Under the pieces are notes generated by a model, which was not told the origin of the DNA, did no database searches, and was given only the letters and a program-made list of their open reading frames with translations. Source: an uncultured Clostridia bacterium (lineage in GTDB: Bacteria > Bacillota > Clostridia > Oscillospirales > Acutalibacteraceae). Taken from it: a DNA stretch of 11,466 nt. Position numbers and translations under genes: made by a program. The DNA is taken from NCBI GenBank assembly GCA_947623765.1, contig CANQIG010000045.1, forward strand, positions 1-11,466, read 5' to 3'. Below, piece after piece: positions 5,432-11,466 of the stretch; the stretch's first letter is position 1; each line of letters starts with the position of its first letter.

Positions 5432-6866
5432 ATGGCTAAGAATCCCTTAAAGATCACAGATACCATCCTGCGCGACGCGCACCAGTCGCAGGCCGCGACC
5501 CGGATGCGTCTCGAGGATATGCTGCCGATCTGCGACAAGCTCGATAAGGTCGGATACTGGTCGCTGGAATGCTGGGGCGGCGCGACGTTCGACGTGTGTA
5601 TGCGGTTCCTCAACGAGGACCCGTGGGAGCGCCTGCGCGCGCTGAAAAAGGCCATGCCGAACACCCCGCTGCAGATGCTCCTGCGCGGCCAGAACCTCCT
5701 CGGCTACAAGCACTATGCTGACGACGTGGTCGAAGCGTTCGTCAAGAAGTCGATCGAGAACGGCATCACGGTCGTCCGCGTGTTCGATGCGCTGAACGAT
5801 CCGCGCAACCTCGAAGCGCCGCTCAAGTACGTCAAGGAGTACGGCGGCGTCGCCGAGGCGTGCATCTCCTACACGCAGAGCCCGGTCCACAACGAGGATT
5901 ACTTCGTGGACCTCGCGATGAAGCTGGAGAAGATGGGCGCGGATACCATCGCCATCAAGGATATGGCGAACCTGCTCCTGCCGTATGACGCGTATTCGCT
6001 CGTCAAGAAGCTGAAAGCGAACGTCGGCGTGCCGATCCATCTGCACACCCACAACACCACCGGCACCGGCGATATGACGAACCTCATGGCGGCGCAGGCC
6101 GGCGTGGACATCGTGGACTGCGCTCGCGAACGGAACTTCCCAGCCCGCGACGGAGTCGCTCGTCGCGACGCTCAAGGGCACGAGCCGCGACACCGGCTTC
6201 GACATGGAGCTCCTCAGCGAGATCGCGGCGTATTTCCGCACGGTCGCCGATAAGCTCAACATCGACAAGAAGGTCCTCGGCGTCGACACCAACACACTGC
6301 TGTATCAGGTCCCGGGCGGGATGCTCTCGAACCTGCTCTCGCAGCTCAAGCAGGCGAAGGCCGAGAACAAGTACTACGACGTGCTGGCGGAGGTCCCGCG
6401 CGTGCGCGAGGACTTCGGTTACCCGCCGCTCGTCACCCCGACGAGCCAGATCGTCGGCACGCAGGCCGTGATGAACGTGCTTTCCGGCGAGCGCTACAAG
6501 ATGGTGCCGAAGGAGAGCAAGGCGCTGCTGCGCGGCGAGTACGGCGCGCTGCCCGGCAAGGTCAACGAAGAGGTGCGAAAAAAGTGCATCGGCGACGCGG
6601 AGGTCATCACCTGCCGCCCGGCGGATCTCATCGAGCCGGAGATGGAGAAGTACCGCAAGGAGCTCGGCGCGCGCGCGAAGAGCGACGAGGACGTCCTCTC
6701 CTATGCGCTGTTCCCGGCCGTCGCGGATAAGTTCTTCCAGTGGCGCGACAACCCGGTGAAGGAAGCGCCGGCCGAGGCTCCGAAGGCCGCGCCTGCGCCC
6801 GCCGCCGCGAAGAACGACGGGCCCCGCACGCTGATCGTGGAAGATCTCACGAACGGGAATTTCTGA
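5432..6866 (+). pseudogene. oadA: Oxaloacetate decarboxylase-type alpha subunit (carboxyltransferase), frameshifted
   Basis: Two adjoining frames make one protein. The first (from ATG 5432) has the carboxyltransferase barrel: TDTILRDAHQSQAATRMR with metal ligand Asp15, IKDMANLL with the catalytic Lys176, and HLHTHNTTGTGD with metal ligands His205 and His207. It is normal to Cys230 (codon ending 6121), then reads nonsense to a stop at 6251-6253. The second frame is homologous from 6123 (LANGTSQPATESLVATLKGT) through the PYC/OADA conserved domain (SGERYKMVPKESKALLRGEY) to the stop at 6864-6866. The family normally has DxA(I/L)S(P)LANGTSQP here, so four residues are lost and one base remains: an apparent loss of 11 bases. 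The whole would be about 481 residues, a carboxyltransferase without its own biotin domain, ending in an Ala/Pro linker and EDLTNGNF. It could be a real null mutation or a sequence/assembly error. It would transfer CO2 from oxaloacetate to the carrier's biotin. Confidence 0.9.
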
Positions 6867-6871
6867 TCCCG

Positions 6872-6887
6872 GAAGCGCGGACGCTTC
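6872..6887 (+). other. Small hairpin after the oadA stop
   Basis: GAAGCG (6872-6877) and CGCTTC (6882-6887) form a 6-bp stem with loop CGGA, five bases after the stop. No T tract follows; it may protect the 3' end but is probably not the terminator. Confidence 0.3.
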
Positions 6888-6907
6888 GCATGGCATGAAA
6901 TGAATCG

Positions 6908-6946
6908 ACAGGCAGGACGCCGTACAATTGGCGGCCTGCCTGTTTG
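6908..6946 (+). terminator. Rho-independent terminator of the decarboxylase operon
   Basis: ACAGGCAGG (6908-6916) pairs with CCTGCCTGT (6935-6943). After one A-G mismatch the stem continues with CGCC (6918-6921) and GGCG (6930-6933) around an 8-base loop. TTT overlaps and follows the stem end (6943-6945). The stem is strong and the T tract short. Because the stem ends in ACA...TGT it could also serve weakly in the other direction. Confidence 0.7.
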
Positions 6947-7027
6947 GCGTCCCGGGATGTTTTGTCGGCAATTCGTGAATAGCTGTCGAAATGTGACGAA
7001 AAAATTGAGCGTCCAGGCAAAATGCCA

Positions 7028-7056
7028 TTTACAAAAACCGCGGAAAATGATACAAT
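7028..7056 (+). promoter_or_regulatory. Promoter of the fucosidase-radC unit
   Basis: TTTACA (7028-7033) and TACAAT (7051-7056) lie exactly 17 bases apart, and TGA before the -10 is an extended element. Transcription should start near 7063, leaving a leader of about 45 bases that contains the hairpin at 7071-7091. Confidence 0.75.
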
Positions 7057-7070
7057 GCAGGAAAGAGAAA

Positions 7071-7091
7071 AGCGGAGGAAAGCACTCCGCT
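7071..7091 (+). promoter_or_regulatory. Leader hairpin before the fucosidase ribosome binding site
   Basis: AGCGGAG (7071-7077) pairs perfectly with CTCCGCT (7085-7091) around a 7-base loop, GAAAGCA. It lies close to the predicted 5' end of the mRNA and 2 bases before the ribosome binding site GGGAGGG (7094-7100). It leaves that site free, so it may stabilise the mRNA; the CUCC arm could also pair with the ribosome binding site as an alternative fold. Confidence 0.4.
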
Positions 7092-7107
7092 GAGGGAGGG
7101 CAGCAAA

Positions 7108-8412
7108 ATGTATCAATTTGACCGGAGCGCTTACGAAGCGCGCATGAAGTGGTTCACGCACGACCGGTTCGGAATGTTCATCCACTGGGGTATCTATGCG
7201 ATCCCGGCGCGGGGCGAGTGGGTGCGCTCGCAGGAACGTATGCCGGAAAGCCAGTACCGCCCCTTCTTTGAGGAATTCAACCCCGTCGATTTCGACCCGA
7301 AGGCGTGGGCGAAACTCGCGAAGCAGGCGGGCATGAAGTATGCCGTGCTGACCTCAAAGCACCATGACGGATTCTGTCTGTTCGATTCCGCGCTCACCGA
7401 CTGGAAGGTGACGAACACCCCGTTTGGCCGGGACATCGTGCGGGAATTCCTCGACGCGTTCCGTGCGGAGGGGTTGAAGGTCGGGCTGTACTATTCTCTG
7501 CTGGACTGGCACCACCCGGATTATCCTGCTTACGGCGACCAGAACCACCCAGAGCGCGACAACCCCGCGTTCAAGGATGTGCCGCGGGATTTTGACAGAT
7601 ACCTCGACTATATGCACGGGCAGGTGCGCGAGCTCTGCACGAATTACGGCAAGCTCGACATCATGTGGTTCGACTTTTCCTACGGGGAGCTCACCGGCGA
7701 AACGTGGCGCGGCGCGGAGCTCGTCCGCATGGTGCGCGAACTGCAGCCCGGGATCATTCTCGACAACCGGCTCGAGGTGAGCGGCAGCGGCTTCGGGTCG
7801 ATCGCGACGGACGCGCCGCTCGAGTACAGCGGCGATTTCGTGAGCCCGGAGCAGATCATCCCGCAGACCGGGTTCCGCGACAGCGCGGGGCGCAGCATCT
7901 GCTGGGAGGCGTGCATCACGATGAACGACAACTGGGGGTATACCGCGCTCGACAAGAACTTCAAGCCCGCCGGAACGCTCATCCGAAAGCTCGTTGAATG
8001 CGTCAGCAAGGGCGGCAATCTGCTGCTCAACGTCGGCCCGGACGCGCGCGGGAACATCCCGCCGGAGTCCGCGGCGATCCTGAATGCGATCGGCGAATGG
8101 ATGCGGAAGAACGGCGAATCGATTTACGGCTGCGGAGTCTCCGACCTACCGAAGCCCGAAAACGGCCGGATCACGCGCTGCGGCAAAACGCTCTATTACC
8201 ATATCCTTGAAAACTCCATTGGCGGCGTCCCGCTGCAGGGCGTCGGCGCGGACGAGATCGAGTCCATCCGTCTCCTCGCGGACGGGTCAGAGGTCAAACA
8301 GCTCAAGGGCTGGATCTGGGACAACTATCCGGACGTCGTGTTCGTCGAGGTGAGCCGTTCCGCGCGGCTCCCGGATGAGACGGATACGGTCGTCGCGGTG
8401 CGCCTGAAATAA
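7108..8412 (+). CDS. GH29 alpha-L-fucosidase
   Basis: A 434-residue protein with the GH29 catalytic barrel from its very start: WFTHDRFGMFIHWGIYAIPA (15-34) and EWV, SKHHDGFCLFDSALTDWKVT (83-102), GLKVGLYYSLLDWHHPDYP (122-140), and LDIMWFDFSYGE, in which Asp189 is the probable catalytic nucleophile. WEACITMNDNWGY (266-278) and GGNLLLNVGPDARG follow, both strongly conserved in the family. A short beta-rich C-terminal domain (about 345-434) closes the protein. It hydrolyses terminal alpha-L-fucose from glycans by a retaining mechanism. There is no signal peptide, so it should act in the cytoplasm on imported oligosaccharides. The start at 7108 is supported by GGGAGGG 7 bases upstream. No fucose transporter or fucose catabolism genes are within view. 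The next gene starts 4 bases after its stop. Confidence 0.93.
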   Translation: MYQFDRSAYEARMKWFTHDRFGMFIHWGIYAIPARGEWVRSQERMPESQYRPFFEEFNPVDFDPKAWAKLAKQAGMKYAVLTSKHHDGFCLFDSALTDWKVTNTPFGRDIVREFLDAFRAEGLKVGLYYSLLDWHHPDYPAYGDQNHPERDNPAFKDVPRDFDRYLDYMHGQVRELCTNYGKLDIMWFDFSYGELTGETWRGAELVRMVRELQPGIILDNRLEVSGSGFGSIATDAPLEYSGDFVSPEQIIPQTGFRDSAGRSICWEACITMNDNWGYTALDKNFKPAGTLIRKLVECVSKGGNLLLNVGPDARGNIPPESAAILNAIGEWMRKNGESIYGCGVSDLPKPENGRITRCGKTLYYHILENSIGGVPLQGVGADEIESIRLLADGSEVKQLKGWIWDNYPDVVFVEVSRSARLPDETDTVVAVRLK

Positions 8413-8416
8413 AGCC

Positions 8417-9133
8417 ATGGCGGGAAAAAAGCGCCTGCCGCCGCGGGACGACATCCCGCGTTTTCCGATGCAGGCAGAGGACTCTCCCGAGGAGGCGCTC
8501 GCGTTCTTCCTTCGGCTGCTGGAGCCGGGCGTCGATCCCACGATCCTCGCGGATCGGCTGCTCGAGCGCTTTGACCGGATCGCGGACGTGTTCAACGCGC
8601 CGCCGGAGCTTCTGCTCCGCGTGGAGGGCGTCACGCCGCGCGTCGCGGGCGCGCTCTCCGCGCTGCCGGATTTCAGCCGCATATACGAGCGGGACAAGAA
8701 GGTGCACCGCCTGCGGCTCTTCAATTCGCAGAGCGCGTTCGAGGCCGTCCGCAGTCGGTTCTCCTCCATGCGGCGGGAGATCCTGGTGCTGCAGATCCTC
8801 GACAGCAAGGGGTATCTGCAATACATGGGGACCGTCGGGGAGGGCTCCACCGACAAGGTGCCGATCCTCATCCCGGAGATCGTGCAGCTCTGTCTGCTCT
8901 ACAACGCGAACACGGTGTTCCTCTCGCACAACCACCCGAGCGGCAACGTCATGCCGTCGCATGAGGACATCGTGGCCACGCGCGAGGTGGTGCTGGCGCT
9001 CTCCAGCATCCATGTCAATCTGTTCGATCACTTCATCTTCGGCCGGGACGACTACTTCTCCATGCTGGACGGCGGGATGCTCAAGCCCATCAAGGACGAG
9101 ATCTACGCGTTCCGGCGGGAACTGCTCGACTGA
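8417..9133 (+). CDS. radC: RadC-family JAB/MPN domain protein
   Basis: A 238-residue protein of normal RadC length. A helix-hairpin-helix-like N-terminal part (about 38-85, with LLLRVEGVTPRVAGALSAL) is followed by the JAB/MPN domain. The JAMM metal motif is complete: His171 and His173, then Ser181 and Asp184 in HNHPSGNVMPSHED, which is HxH-x7-S-x2-D; Glu121 in RREILVLQILDSKG is a candidate for the acidic partner. NLFDHFIFGRDDYFSM is the usual continuation. The family was named for an E. coli repair mutant later traced to recG, and its role is uncertain; a metal-dependent hydrolase acting on DNA or protein is the common idea. The ATG is 4 bases after the fucosidase stop with no strong ribosome binding site, so translation is likely coupled. 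A terminator follows 10 bases after the stop. The preference for fucosidase as partner looks accidental. Confidence 0.92.
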   Translation: MAGKKRLPPRDDIPRFPMQAEDSPEEALAFFLRLLEPGVDPTILADRLLERFDRIADVFNAPPELLLRVEGVTPRVAGALSALPDFSRIYERDKKVHRLRLFNSQSAFEAVRSRFSSMRREILVLQILDSKGYLQYMGTVGEGSTDKVPILIPEIVQLCLLYNANTVFLSHNHPSGNVMPSHEDIVATREVVLALSSIHVNLFDHFIFGRDDYFSMLDGGMLKPIKDEIYAFRRELLD

Positions 9134-9143
9134 GATCAAATTC

Positions 9144-9182
9144 GGGCGCGGCGCTGCCGCGCCCTTTGCCTGTGCTTTTTTT
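9144..9182 (+). terminator. Rho-independent terminator after radC
   Basis: GGGCGCGGC (9144-9152) pairs perfectly with GCCGCGCCC (9156-9164) around the loop GCT, giving a 9-bp GC stem directly followed by TTT and, after eight bases, a run of seven T (9176-9182). It begins 10 bases after the radC stop. Confidence 0.8.
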
Positions 9183-9212
9183 GGGGATGCGGGAGAGTTC
9201 CGAAAAAATCAT

Positions 9213-9225
9213 CGAACAGAAGTTC
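9213..9225 (+). promoter_or_regulatory. LexA (DinR) SOS box upstream of uvrB
   Basis: CGAACAGAAGTTC contains GAAC-N4-GTTC, the core of the Gram-positive LexA box (consensus CGAAC-N4-GTTCG), with only the last outer G missing. It lies 9 bases upstream of the uvrB -35 element. Known Firmicutes regulate uvrB by LexA in this way, so repression until DNA damage is the likely behaviour. Confidence 0.75.
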
Positions 9226-9234
9226 AAAAAACTC

Positions 9235-9263
9235 TGTACATTTGAAAAGGTCTGTGCTATAAT
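9235..9263 (+). promoter_or_regulatory. Promoter of uvrB
   Basis: A consensus TATAAT (9258-9263) preceded by TGC (extended -10) has a four-of-six -35 match, TGTACA (9235-9240), at 17 bases. Transcription should start near 9270. The leader then forms a small hairpin, GGGCTG (9275-9280) with CAGCCC (9284-9289). Confidence 0.75.
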
Positions 9264-9337
9264 GGGAGGGACGCGGGCTGGAGCAGCCCTAGGGGGAAAG
9301 CAGCCGCGCCGGATCTTAGCTTTTGGGTGTTGCGAAC

Positions 9338-11317
9338 ATGGACTTCAAGATTCATTCCAAATATAAGCCGACCGGCGACCAGCCGGAGGCTATCCGCGAT
9401 CTTGTCGCGTCGATCCGCGCGGGGAACAAGGAGCAGACGCTCCTCGGCGTGACGGGCAGCGGCAAGACATTCACGATGGCGAACGTCATCGAGCAGCTGA
9501 ACCGCCCGACGCTCGTGCTCGCGCACAACAAGACGCTCGCGGCACAGCTCTGCTCCGAGTTCCGGGAGTTTTTCCCGGAGAACGCCGTCGAGTACTTCGT
9601 GTCGTACTACGACTACTATCAGCCGGAGTCCTACATTGTACAGACAGATACATACATCGAGAAGGACAGCGCGATCAACGAGGAGATCGACAAGCTCCGC
9701 CACAGCGCGACGAGCGCGCTCTCCGAGCGGCGGGACGTCATCATTGTCGCGTCGGTCTCCTGCATTTACAGCCTCGGCGACCCGATCGACTACCGGACGA
9801 TGGTCATCTCCCTGCGGCCGGGGATGCAGAAGAGCCGCGACGAGCTGATCCGGAAGCTCGTCGACATCCAGTATGAGCGCAACGACGTGAACTTCATACG
9901 CAACAAGTTCCGCGTGCGCGGCGACGTCGTGGAGATCTTCCCGGCGGAGTCGAGCGAAAAGGCGATCCGCGTGGAGTTCTTCGGGGACGAGATCGACCGC
10001 ATCTGCGAGATCATCCCGCTGACCGGGGAGATCGTCGCGGAGCGCAAGCACGTCGCGATCTACCCGGCGTCGCACTACATCGTCCCGGCGGAGAAGATGG
10101 CGAAGGCGCTCGGGGACATCGAGGCGGAGATGGAGGAGCGCGTCGCGTTCTTCAAGGCGCAGGGCAAGCTGCTCGAGGCCCAGCGCATCGAACAGCGCAC
10201 GAAATACGACATCGAGATGCTCAGCGAGATCGGGATGTGCAAGGGCATCGAAAACTATTCGCGCGTGCTCTCGGGCCGCGCGCCGGGCAGTATGCCCTGC
10301 ACGCTGCTGGATTACTTCCCGAAGGATTTCCTGCTCTTCGTGGACGAATCCCATGTGACGCTGCCGCAGGTGCGCTCGATGTACGCCGGGGACCGCGCGC
10401 GCAAGGAAACGCTCGTGGATTACGGCTTCCGGCTGCCCTCGGCGTTCGACAACCGGCCGCTCAACTTTGACGAGTTTTACGATCACCTCGACCAGGCGGT
10501 GTTCGTGAGCGCGACGCCGGGCGATTTCGAGATGGAGCGCTCCGCGAAGATCGTGGAGCAGGTGATCCGCCCGACGGGCCTGCTCGACCCGCGCGTCGTC
10601 GTGAAGCCGACCGACGGGCAGATCGACGACCTGATCTCCGAGATCAACGTGCGCGCCGAGAAGGGCGAGCGCGTGCTCATCACGACGCTGACGAAGAAAA
10701 TGGCGGAGGACCTGACCGGGTTCCTCCAGAATTACGGGATCAAGGTGCGGTATATGCACCACGACATCGACACGGTGGAGCGCATGGAGATCATCCGCGA
10801 CCTGCGCCTCGGCGAGTTCGACGTGCTCGTCGGCATCAACCTTTTGCGCGAGGGCCTCGACATCCCGGAGGTGTCGCTCGTCGCGATCCTCGATGCGGAC
10901 AAGGAGGGCTTCCTGCGCAGCGGGCGCAGCCTCGTGCAGACGATCGGCCGCGCCGCGCGCAACGCGAACGGCGAGGTCATCCTCTACGCCGACGAAGTGA
11001 CCGACTCGATGGAATACGCGATCCGCGAGACGGAGCGCCGCCGCACGATCCAGGAAAAATACAACGAGGACCACGGCATCACGCCGACGACCATCGTCAA
11101 GGACGTGGCGGAGATCCTCGAGATCACCTCGGCGCGCGAGGACAAGAAGCGCGCGAAGCACCGCTATACCCCGCAGGAAAAGCGCGCGCTGATCGAAAAG
11201 CTGACAAAGGAAATGAAGGCCGCGGCAAAGCTGCTCGAGTTCGAGCACGCCGCGTACCTCAGAGACCGCATCAAGGAGCTGGAAAATGATAACCGAAGCG
11301 GCAGAAGCAAAAAATAG
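9338..11317 (+). CDS. uvrB: Excinuclease ABC subunit UvrB
   Basis: A 659-residue protein, full length for UvrB. In order: the conserved start MDFKIHSKYKPTGDQPEAIR; Walker A GVTGSGKT (37-44); LAHNKTLAAQL; the beta-hairpin tyrosines in SYYDYYQPESYI (89-100) that lock the damaged duplex; the DESH Walker B box (336-339) followed by VTLPQ; FVSATPG; GINLLREGLDIPEVSLVAIL; helicase motif VI QTIGRAARN (534-542); and a C-terminal UVR domain (KLTKEMKAAAKLLEFEHAAY...DRIKELE) that contacts UvrC. UvrB receives damaged DNA from UvrA, verifies the lesion and recruits UvrC for dual incision. The ATG at 9338 is preferred because it gives the family N-terminus; an in-frame TTG at 9323 adds five residues. Neither has a good ribosome binding site. 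A LexA box and promoter lie upstream; the next gene overlaps its end. Confidence 0.98.
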   Translation: MDFKIHSKYKPTGDQPEAIRDLVASIRAGNKEQTLLGVTGSGKTFTMANVIEQLNRPTLVLAHNKTLAAQLCSEFREFFPENAVEYFVSYYDYYQPESYIVQTDTYIEKDSAINEEIDKLRHSATSALSERRDVIIVASVSCIYSLGDPIDYRTMVISLRPGMQKSRDELIRKLVDIQYERNDVNFIRNKFRVRGDVVEIFPAESSEKAIRVEFFGDEIDRICEIIPLTGEIVAERKHVAIYPASHYIVPAEKMAKALGDIEAEMEERVAFFKAQGKLLEAQRIEQRTKYDIEMLSEIGMCKGIENYSRVLSGRAPGSMPCTLLDYFPKDFLLFVDESHVTLPQVRSMYAGDRARKETLVDYGFRLPSAFDNRPLNFDEFYDHLDQAVFVSATPGDFEMERSAKIVEQVIRPTGLLDPRVVVKPTDGQIDDLISEINVRAEKGERVLITTLTKKMAEDLTGFLQNYGIKVRYMHHDIDTVERMEIIRDLRLGEFDVLVGINLLREGLDIPEVSLVAILDADKEGFLRSGRSLVQTIGRAARNANGEVILYADEVTDSMEYAIRETERRRTIQEKYNEDHGITPTTIVKDVAEILEITSAREDKKRAKHRYTPQEKRALIEKLTKEMKAAAKLLEFEHAAYLRDRIKELENDNRSGRSKK

Positions 11318-11466
11318 AAAAGAGACGTACTACGCGCGGCTGGTGCGCCAGCTCGCGCTCGAATGCAATACCGTGCCGGAATCGTTCTCGGTCCCGGGCG
11401 TGACGCTGACCGTCTCTGCAAAGCCCGAGGGCGTGCGGATGTACAGCCGGGAGACGCCGTTTTTCC
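11286..11466 (+). CDS. Probable GNAT-family N-acetyltransferase, N-terminal part (runs off window)
   Basis: An ATG at 11286 inside the end of uvrB has AAGGAG 7 bases upstream and opens a frame that stays open to the window edge (60 residues). It overlaps uvrB by 32 bases in another frame, so the two are probably translationally coupled. The sequence YYARLVRQLALECNTVPESF, then VTLTVSAKPEGVRMYSRETP and FF, resembles from memory the N-terminal segment (QLA...NC.PE.F...EG.R.Y...PFF) of a group of clostridial GNAT acetyltransferases that precedes the acetyl-CoA domain. The catalytic part is not in view, so the family call is tentative, though the existence of the gene is well supported. Confidence 0.6.
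   Translation, partial: MITEAAEAKNRKETYYARLVRQLALECNTVPESFSVPGVTLTVSAKPEGVRMYSRETPFF

Noticed and set aside
6116..6130. Programmed ribosomal frameshift in oadA
   Set aside because: There is no slippery heptamer or evident stimulator, and shifting frame would still leave out four conserved residues.
9257..11248. 663-codon open frame antisense to uvrB
   Set aside because: The antisense frame of a GC-rich gene rarely meets stop codons. Its product is an Arg/Asp/Leu-rich string without family motifs, while uvrB is certain.

Overview
The window is a GC-rich chromosomal segment that most resembles a gut member of the Clostridia, probably the Oscillospirales. The evidence is Gram-positive style promoters and AGGAGG ribosome binding sites, a DUF4364 protein (a family known from Firmicutes), a biotin-dependent Na+-pumping decarboxylase, a Firmicutes-type LexA box before uvrB, and a cytoplasmic GH29 fucosidase. 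This placement is an inference from gene content, not a phylogenetic result.

Layout. Positions 1-201 hold the C-terminal end of a family 4 glycosyltransferase in visibly AT-richer DNA, followed by about 230 bases without a recognisable gene. A strong hairpin terminator (434-470) and tRNA-Arg(CCG) (471-547, minus) follow; the tRNA lies 18 bases downstream of an XRE-family regulator gene on the same strand. A minus-strand pair, MATE transporter then DUF4364 protein, fills 1201-3134. A 295-base divergent promoter region separates it from a plus-strand operon for a sodium-pumping, oxaloacetate-decarboxylase-type complex: gamma/OadG-like membrane anchor, free-standing biotin carrier, beta/OadB-like Na+ pump, and alpha/OadA-like carboxyltransferase. 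The carboxyltransferase is interrupted: about 11 bases appear to be missing at 6122/6123, which throws the reading frame out inside a conserved part of the catalytic barrel. A terminator closes this operon. Next comes a second plus-strand unit, a GH29 alpha-L-fucosidase followed 4 bases later by a RadC-family JAB/MPN protein, closed by its own terminator. The last unit is uvrB, with a LexA box and a strong promoter, overlapping by 32 bases a gene cut by the window edge that looks like a GNAT acetyltransferase.

How the genes work together. OadG anchors the complex in the membrane. The alpha subunit moves the carboxyl group of an oxo-acid onto the biotin of the carrier protein, and the beta subunit decarboxylates carboxybiotin while exporting Na+. 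This conserves energy in an anaerobe, provided the alpha subunit is really made. The fucosidase would process fucosylated oligosaccharides already imported into the cell. UvrB belongs to nucleotide excision repair and appears to be under SOS control.

I see no clear novel multi-gene system. The most interesting points are the broken alpha subunit, the regulatory architecture between MATE and the decarboxylase operon (an A9 tract inside a promoter spacer, a perfect palindrome in a leader, a dyad beside the other promoter), the regulator-tRNA arrangement beside a composition boundary, and the LexA box.
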